This document shows, in pieces, positions 57,925 through 64,000 of a stretch of 64,000 nucleotides of DNA. Made by a program: the position numbers and the translations under genes. The DNA comes from Pectobacterium araliae. Its GTDB lineage: Bacteria > Pseudomonadota > Gammaproteobacteria > Enterobacterales > Enterobacteriaceae. Positions within the stretch are counted from its first letter, which is position 1; the number at the start of each line of letters is the position of its first letter. The stretch lies in assembly GCF_037076465.1 (NCBI RefSeq), contig NZ_AP028908.1, positions 2,046,001 to 2,110,000 of the forward strand, in the 5' to 3' direction. The notes under the pieces were generated by a model. That model did not search any database and was not told the DNA's origin. It saw only the letters and a program-made list of their open reading frames with translations.

Positions 57925-59385
57925 TCACCCTTCATTCTGGCTAAGGTTCTGGCGGGAGAAAATAGCTTCGACTCGGGCACCACCCAGTGCGCTGTCGCTA
58001 ATGAGGATCTCACCCTGGTATTGTTCGATAATTTCGGCGGCAACGGCAAGGCCGATACCTTGTCCGGGGCGCATACGGTCGGCGCGTTGCCCACGTAGGA
58101 AGATCATTTCGCGCTTGCTTTCGTGGATGCCAGGACCATCGTCATCGATAATCAGATGCAGTTTGTGATCGGAGTGTTGCACGCTAATTTCGACAAATTC
58201 CAGGCAGTACTTACAGGCGTTATCAAGGATATTGCCCATGACTTCCATAAAGTCATTCTTCTCGCCCACGAAGGTCAACTCCGGCGGAATATCGAGCGTC
58301 AACACTACGCCCTTGCGCTGGTACACTTTATTTAACGCGGAACATAAGCCATCCAGTAATGCCGGAACCGAGTGGACTTCGCGTATCAGCAGATTATGTT
58401 CGGCGCGTACGCTGGCACGATGCAGGTAATAGCCAATCTGCTGCGAGATACGGCTGATCTGCGACAGCATAATAGGCTCAGCCTGATCGATAGTGATCTC
58501 TTTACCGGTTCGCAGCGCACGTAACGTGGTCTGTAAAACCGCCAGTGGCGTTTTTAAACTGTGGGTGAGATCGGTGAGCGTTGTGCGGTACTTATGGTAG
58601 CGCTGGCGTTCGTTATTCAGCAGAATATTCAGATTTTTTACCAGGCTGAACAATTCGCGCGGCGGGTTTTCATCCAGTTGATCGCGCGTCCCTTTTTCCA
58701 GCTCGGCGATCTGTTTTACCAGATGCTGAATAGGACGCAGGCTCCAGTGAGCGCCCAGCCACAGCAGGGGAAGCACCAGAAGAAGGTTGGCGATCAACAC
58801 ATAGCTGAACCATTCCCACACGACGTCTTCCTGTTGCAGTTCCTGTGGGATACGGTCGACTACCACAATGGTAATGGAGGGGAGATGCTCGGTCTTCGGA
58901 TAAACGTTTACGGCGATGGAGTGCGTTAATGCATTACTTTGCGCGCCATTCAGCGCGCGTAGGCTGCTTAACAGTAAGGCATTGCCAGTTAAGACCGCGC
59001 TGCTGGTATCGGTGTCGGTATCTAATTCATGATAGGCCGTTTTGTTCAGCCATTCGGATTTTATTAGCGCTTCCAGCTCAGGGAAATGCTTTTCGCGCCA
59101 GAGCATGTTGCCATGCTCATCGTATATCAACACCAGAGTGGGGAAGTTGATGCCAACGTCGGGCGGCGTAACGATAGTCAGTTGGTTGTCGCGCCACTGT
59201 GCGAGACTGTAGTAGAGGTTGCTCTCGCCACGTAATAGGCGGAATGACGTTTTATCAAAGTTGACGCTATAACCGATAATGGCGACGACGCCATAAGCCA
59301 GCGACAACGCCAGCACAATGGCTGCTGTCGCAAGTAAAAAACGAATGCGAAGTGAAAAGGGTAGCTTCTTATCGTTATCGCTCAT
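57925..59385 (-). CDS. phoQ: Sensor histidine kinase PhoQ (PehS)
   Basis: 486 aa, as in E. coli. Two helices (about residues 16-40 and 190-212) flank a periplasmic PAS-like sensor, followed by HAMP, the phosphoacceptor His275 (LTHSLKTP) and an ATPase domain ([25 protein letters not shown]). In E. coli the acidic run EDDDDAE at 148-154 faces the membrane and binds divalent cations; here residues 146-152 read NGAQSNA. Flanking [11 protein letters not shown] is conserved, so the loss is local. It overlaps phoP by four bases. In Pectobacterium this pair is known as PehR-PehS and affects polygalacturonase production. Confidence 0.96.
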   Translation of the reverse strand: MSDNDKKLPFSLRIRFLLATAAIVLALSLAYGVVAIIGYSVNFDKTSFRLLRGESNLYYSLAQWRDNQLTIVTPPDVGINFPTLVLIYDEHGNMLWREKHFPELEALIKSEWLNKTAYHELDTDTDTSSAVLTGNALLLSSLRALNGAQSNALTHSIAVNVYPKTEHLPSITIVVVDRIPQELQQEDVVWEWFSYVLIANLLLVLPLLWLGAHWSLRPIQHLVKQIAELEKGTRDQLDENPPRELFSLVKNLNILLNNERQRYHKYRTTLTDLTHSLKTPLAVLQTTLRALRTGKEITIDQAEPIMLSQISRISQQIGYYLHRASVRAEHNLLIREVHSVPALLDGLCSALNKVYQRKGVVLTLDIPPELTFVGEKNDFMEVMGNILDNACKYCLEFVEISVQHSDHKLHLIIDDDGPGIHESKREMIFLRGQRADRMRPGQGIGLAVAAEIIEQYQGEILISDSALGGARVEAIFSRQNLSQNEG

Positions 59386-60071
59386 ACCGAGCCTGAGGGG
59401 GTATCAATATCAAAACGATATCCTTGTCCACGCACGGTGGTGATCACATCCGGCGCATCGGCCTGTTGAATTTTCTTGCGTAGTCGCCCCATCAGCACAT
59501 CAATGGTATGACTTTCCCGCAACTCTGCATCCGGATACAGCTGTAGCATCAAAGACTCCTTGCTGACGACTTTACCCTTGTTGCGAATCAACGTCTCGAT
59601 AATGGTGTATTCAAACGCGGTCAATTTGATGGGGGTGCTGTGGATCACCAACTCGCGGCGCGACAAATCAACCTCAAAGGGCGGTAGGCTGATAATTTGT
59701 GATGCCAATCCGCTGTTGCGTCTCATCAGCGCCTGTAAACGTGCCACAACTTCTTCCATATGGAAGGGTTTAGTGACGTAGTCATCCGCACCCGCTTCCA
59801 GTACGGCAACTTTGTCCTGCCAGCCTTCACGCGCGGTCAGCACCAAAATCGGGAGCTTGGCCTGATTGGCACGCCAGCGACGGATCATGCTCATACCGTC
59901 TTCATCGGGCAACCCGAGGTCGACAATGGCAATGTCTGGCATGTTTTCATGCAGAAAATAATCCGCTTCTTTAGCGTCAGACGCTGCGTCAACCTGATGC
60001 CCCATTTCATTCATCTGAACGGTTAAATGATGGCGTAGTAATACATTATCTTCAACGACCAGAATCCGCAT
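59382..60071 (-). CDS. phoP: Response regulator PhoP (PehR)
   Basis: 229-aa OmpR-type regulator (E. coli 223 aa). The receiver domain has the phosphoacceptor Asp51 ([13 protein letters not shown]) and Lys in VTKPF; the winged helix ends RGQGYRFD. Six extra residues (TPSGSV) extend the C-terminus. Translationally coupled to phoQ. I found no clear PhoP box (TGTTTA-N5-TGTTTA) upstream, where repeat copy B lies. Confidence 0.96.
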   Translation of the reverse strand: MRILVVEDNVLLRHHLTVQMNEMGHQVDAASDAKEADYFLHENMPDIAIVDLGLPDEDGMSMIRRWRANQAKLPILVLTAREGWQDKVAVLEAGADDYVTKPFHMEEVVARLQALMRRNSGLASQIISLPPFEVDLSRRELVIHSTPIKLTAFEYTIIETLIRNKGKVVSKESLMLQLYPDAELRESHTIDVLMGRLRKKIQQADAPDVITTVRGQGYRFDIDTPSGSV

Positions 60072-60171
60072 TGTTATATCCTCTGTCGAGTAGAAATGGC
60101 CATGTTTATCGAAATACGGCTATGCGCTGTGTCTTTCACGTATGTCTCTCCCGCCTATCAACATGGTGCCT

Positions 60172-60292
60172 GTCATACTTCAAGCTGCTTGTGCGTTGGT
60201 TGCCCTTACTCACCCCAGTCACTTACTTGTGTAAGCTCCTGGGGATTCATGCGGTTGCCGCCTTCACGCAACTCGAATTATTTAGGGTATAT
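60172..60292. repeat. Dispersed repeat with inverted ends (copy B)
   Basis: GTCATACTTCAAGCTG at the left and AACTCGAATTATTTAGGGTA at the right match copy A. Internal TCACTTACTTGTGTAAGCTC is also shared. It lies between the purB terminator and phoP, about 100 bp before the phoP start. Otherwise 60072-60437 has no gene. Confidence 0.8.
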
Positions 60293-60382
60293 ACGCAGAG
60301 AAAGTAATTTATTTTATTCGCTAAATTATCCACAGAGAGGGTAAACCGGGTATAAACAGGCTGTGAATGCTTGGTCTTATTG

Positions 60383-60410
60383 AAAACTGGCGGGCAGGGT
60401 GCCCGCCAGA
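60383..60410 (-). terminator. Intrinsic terminator of purB
   Basis: Perfect 10-bp stem CTGGCGGGCA / TGCCCGCCAG with a 3-base loop, followed by TTTTC on the minus strand. Confidence 0.92.
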
Positions 60411-60437
60411 GTGCGGTCGAAATTGGTTTGAAAATAC

Positions 60438-61832
<1,395 letters not shown>

Positions 61833-61841
61833 TCAATAACA

Positions 61842-61898
61842 ATTAATTTCGACAAGAACGATTAATTTCGACAAGAACGATTAATTTCAATAAGAACG
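61842..61898. repeat. Three 19-bp tandem repeats upstream of purB
   Basis: Units ATTAATTTCGACAAGAACG at 61842-61860 and 61861-61879 are identical; the third (61880-61898) has AATA for GACA. A partial fourth follows. They begin 34 bp upstream of the purB start, in its leader or promoter. Confidence 0.92.
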
Positions 61899-61959
61899 AT
61901 TGATTCTCGTGACGCTGGCGTTAGTTACACCAGCGTCAGCCATAGCGGCAAGAATACCA

Positions 61960-62598
61960 TTAAACGGACGTGCAACGTGCCAATATCTGTTTCGCTTCTT
62001 TGACCAACTGGCTGCGTGAAAACATCAGTTGTAAGCGTCCGCCGCCAATTTGTTGCCAAAGCACGACAGAACGGATACCCGCCAAGAGTGTGGCACGCAC
62101 TTTAGCCTGTACCTGACTGTTTTGTAGCACCTCTGGTGAGCCAGTAACCTGAATGCGTGGCCCCAACGTACTGATGACATCCACGTAAATTGCGGCCAAT
62201 GCGCTAACGATCGTCTCGGAAAGCAGCTCGAAATGTTCCAGCTGTCGCTCCAACTGCCCGATACGTTTGCCCAATTCGTCCAGTGCGGCAGATTTTGCAT
62301 TTAGCTTACGTTCTAGCGCAATCAGGCTGAATGTATAGCGCGATAATTCCGCACCCGCGCCTTTATTGCTGCTGGTGTTCAGGATACCTAATAGCGTTTC
62401 CAACCCAACTTTTAAGTTTTGTTCATCATTGCCATAAACGGCAAGTGTGGACGCTGGATTGAGGTTCAATACGCTGTTTAGGGAGGTATGCAGAACATCG
62501 TTATTACAGTTACCCGTATGAGCCAACTGTTGGACTAAATGCGCCGATTGGCAAACGCCAGCTAACGCCAGTGTGATTTCATAATAATTCTTAGCCAC
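61960..62598 (-). CDS. hflD: High-frequency lysogenization protein HflD
   Basis: 212-aa peripheral membrane protein (E. coli 213 aa). In E. coli it binds lambda CII and promotes its degradation; its host role is unclear. Conserved [20 protein letters not shown] and [14 protein letters not shown] are present. The start is GTG 62598 with AGGAG five bases upstream inside the mnmA end; only 2 bp separate the genes, so they are co-transcribed. Confidence 0.95.
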   Translation of the reverse strand: MAKNYYEITLALAGVCQSAHLVQQLAHTGNCNNDVLHTSLNSVLNLNPASTLAVYGNDEQNLKVGLETLLGILNTSSNKGAGAELSRYTFSLIALERKLNAKSAALDELGKRIGQLERQLEHFELLSETIVSALAAIYVDVISTLGPRIQVTGSPEVLQNSQVQAKVRATLLAGIRSVVLWQQIGGGRLQLMFSRSQLVKEAKQILARCTSV

Positions 62599-62600
62599 GG

Positions 62601-63707
62601 TTACTCCTGTAAGCGTTCTTCGATGATACCGCCACCAAGGCACACGTCGTCCAGATAAAAGACGGCAGATTGGCCTGGTGTCACGGCGGCGACGGGCTCA
62701 TCAAAACGTACGGTAATGCGATCGTCGCCAAGCGGCGTGACGGTGCAGGGGATGTCCGCCTGACGGTAACGCGTTTTTACTGTACAACGACGTTCAGCCG
62801 TGAGTGGCTGGCGGTCGACCCAGTGCAGTTGCTGCGCGATTAAACCATACGACATCAGGCGAGGGTGTTCATGACCCTGTGCGACATACAGAATGTTGTT
62901 GGCGACATCTTTATCCACCACGTACCAGGGATCTTCGCCACCGTCTTTGACGCCGCCGATGCCTAATCCTTTGCGTTGCCCCAGCGTGTGGTACATCAAC
63001 CCCTGATGTTGTCCCATCGGTTTGTTGTCGTCGACGGACAGAATCGGGCCGGGCTGTGCGGGCAGGTAGCGCGCCAGAAAATCGGTGAATTTGCGCTCGC
63101 CGATGAAGCAAATACCGGTAGAGTCTTTCTTCTTCGCGGTTGCTAGTTCAAGCTCTTCGGCAATTTTACGAACCTGTGGTTTTTCCAGCTCACCGACCGG
63201 GAACAGGCTCTGTGCAATCTGTTCGTGGCCCAGCGTATAAAGAAAATAGCTTTGATCTTTATTACCGTCCATTCCACGCAGCAAACGGCTTTTACCGTCA
63301 ACATCGTGACGACGGACATAGTGGCCTGTCGCGATATAATCCGCACCGAGATCCTCGGCAGCGAATTCCAGAAAGGCTTTAAATTTGATCTCTTTATTGC
63401 ACAGGATATCGGGATTGGGGGTACGACCCGCTTTATATTCTTCAAGGAAGAGTTCAAAAACGTTGTCCCAATACTCAGCGGCAAAATTGACGGTATGTAA
63501 CTCGATCCCCAGCTTGTCGCAAACGGCTTGCGCATCGGCAAGGTCAGTGGCGGCTGAGCAATATTCGGTGTCGTCATCCTCTTCCCAGTTTTTCATGAAC
63601 AGGCCTTCAACATGATAGCCCTGTTGCTGTAACAGGTAAGCGGAAACGGAGGAATCAACACCGCCGGACATACCGACAATCACTTTTTTCTGGCTGTTAT
63701 CTGACAT
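62601..63707 (-). CDS. mnmA: tRNA 2-thiouridylase MnmA
   Basis: 368 aa, the same length as E. coli. It makes 2-thiouridine at position 34 of tRNA for Lys, Glu and Gln with sulfur from the IscS-Tus relay. The PP-loop [15 protein letters not shown] is near residues 12-26; catalytic Cys are in [12 protein letters not shown] and [12 protein letters not shown]. With cmoAB it is the second wobble-uridine modification locus in this window. It follows nudJ on the same strand, as in E. coli. Confidence 0.98.
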   Translation of the reverse strand: MSDNSQKKVIVGMSGGVDSSVSAYLLQQQGYHVEGLFMKNWEEDDDTEYCSAATDLADAQAVCDKLGIELHTVNFAAEYWDNVFELFLEEYKAGRTPNPDILCNKEIKFKAFLEFAAEDLGADYIATGHYVRRHDVDGKSRLLRGMDGNKDQSYFLYTLGHEQIAQSLFPVGELEKPQVRKIAEELELATAKKKDSTGICFIGERKFTDFLARYLPAQPGPILSVDDNKPMGQHQGLMYHTLGQRKGLGIGGVKDGGEDPWYVVDKDVANNILYVAQGHEHPRLMSYGLIAQQLHWVDRQPLTAERRCTVKTRYRQADIPCTVTPLGDDRITVRFDEPVAAVTPGQSAVFYLDDVCLGGGIIEERLQE

Positions 63708-63848
63708 GGGAGTCTCACGAACTGAATTTACTGACGCATTGATGCGAAAAACAAGCGGCGCATTTTAGCATGTTGAACGGAGGGCTGCATCGCTATTCCT
63801 GCCACGAGCTGGTCAGGCCATTCACGGCAGGTCTAAAAAGGTGAATAT

Positions 63849-64000
63849 TTAAAAAGGCCAGTTGAACGCGCCCAATAAGGCTAACGGGTAGCGTTCTAGC
63901 TGCTGATAGCAGCGAATACTTTCCGCCACCAGCGGTGAACGAAGCTGGCGAGAATGCAAAATTTCCTCGGCGGTCACCCAGCGGCAGCATTCAATATCGC
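63849..64000 (-). CDS. nudJ: Phosphatase NudJ, 3' end only
   Basis: The last 50 codons of a minus-strand gene entering from beyond the window. It reads [20 protein letters not shown] and ends LLGAFNWPF, matching the C-terminus of the Nudix enzyme NudJ (thiamine and nucleoside pyrophosphatase). Position before mnmA is as in E. coli. The Nudix box is outside the window. Confidence 0.9.
   Translation of the reverse strand, partial: DIECCRWVTAEEILHSRQLRSPLVAESIRCYQQLERYPLALLGAFNWPF

Noticed and set aside
60072..60170. PhoP box for phoP autoregulation
   Set aside because: Only one TGTTTA half is present near 60103; no second half at the required spacing.
61842..61898. 19-bp repeats as a CRISPR array
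   Set aside because: Directly adjacent units, no spacers, no cas genes in the window.
63793..63990. 65-codon minus-strand frame near the right end
   Set aside because: It is out of frame with the clear NudJ C-terminus read from the same strand.

Overview
The window reads as a chromosomal segment of a soft-rot enterobacterium, most likely Pectobacterium. The core proteins are close in sequence and length to the Escherichia coli homologues. The gene order follows the cutC-cmoBA-aspS-ruvCAB-znu-zwf-purT-ptrB and letAB-proQ-prc-pot-phoPQ-purB-mnmA backbone of Enterobacterales. The PhoP-PhoQ pair corresponds to the system called PehR-PehS in Pectobacterium. Genus assignment is from memory of family sequences, not from a search.

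Layout. 0-6 kb: cutC, the tRNA wobble-uridine genes cmoB-cmoA, yecN, a frameshifted yecE, and an EAL-HDOD signalling gene where E. coli has yecD. 6-12 kb: aspS-nudB-yebC-ruvC and a separate ruvAB unit, with a LexA operator sitting inside the ruvC terminator hairpin. 12-16.5 kb: a sugar-uptake cluster (LamB-type porin, PTS EIIA and EIIC, divergent LacI regulator with operator-like sites) that lacks EIIB and a hydrolase. 16.6-30.6 kb: zinc uptake znuBC and znuA-mepM around a Zur box, lpxM, pykA, hexR, zwf (HexR box), eda, purT (PurR box), ptrB. 30.6-33 kb: a 36-aa lysine-rich ORF, holE, ftnA, yebY and the small RNA gene sdsR.

33-39.7 kb is an accessory block in the place where E. coli has pphA. 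It begins at the sdsR terminator with a truncated tyrosine integrase and a short direct repeat, followed by a secreted unknown, an IS3-type remnant, a CspA-family gene with a long leader, a 48-aa charged ORF, a periplasmic cupin, a DUF1471 protein, a dehydrogenase plus extensin-like pair, and a Sel1-repeat protein. 39.8-49.3 kb returns to backbone: yebW, rsmF, letB-letA, msrC, proQ, prc. 49.4-55 kb: an AraC regulator overlapping a PEBP gene, and the spermidine/putrescine importer potABCD. 55-64 kb: pepT, roxA, phoPQ, purB (internal PurR site), hflD, mnmA and the 3' end of nudJ.

Regulatory sites recognisable by sequence include Zur, HexR, LexA, two PurR sites, LacI-family operators, a sigma-S promoter and a candidate Fur box. 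One dispersed repeat family with imperfect inverted ends (TATACCC...GGGTATA) occurs as two copies plus a partial end; one copy carries a nine-unit ACTC microsatellite. No rRNA, tRNA, CRISPR array or intact mobile element was seen. I found no clear multi-gene defence or novel system. The best leads are the PhoQ sensor loop lacking its acidic cluster, the sdsR-associated integration scar, the PTS without EIIB, and the repeat family.
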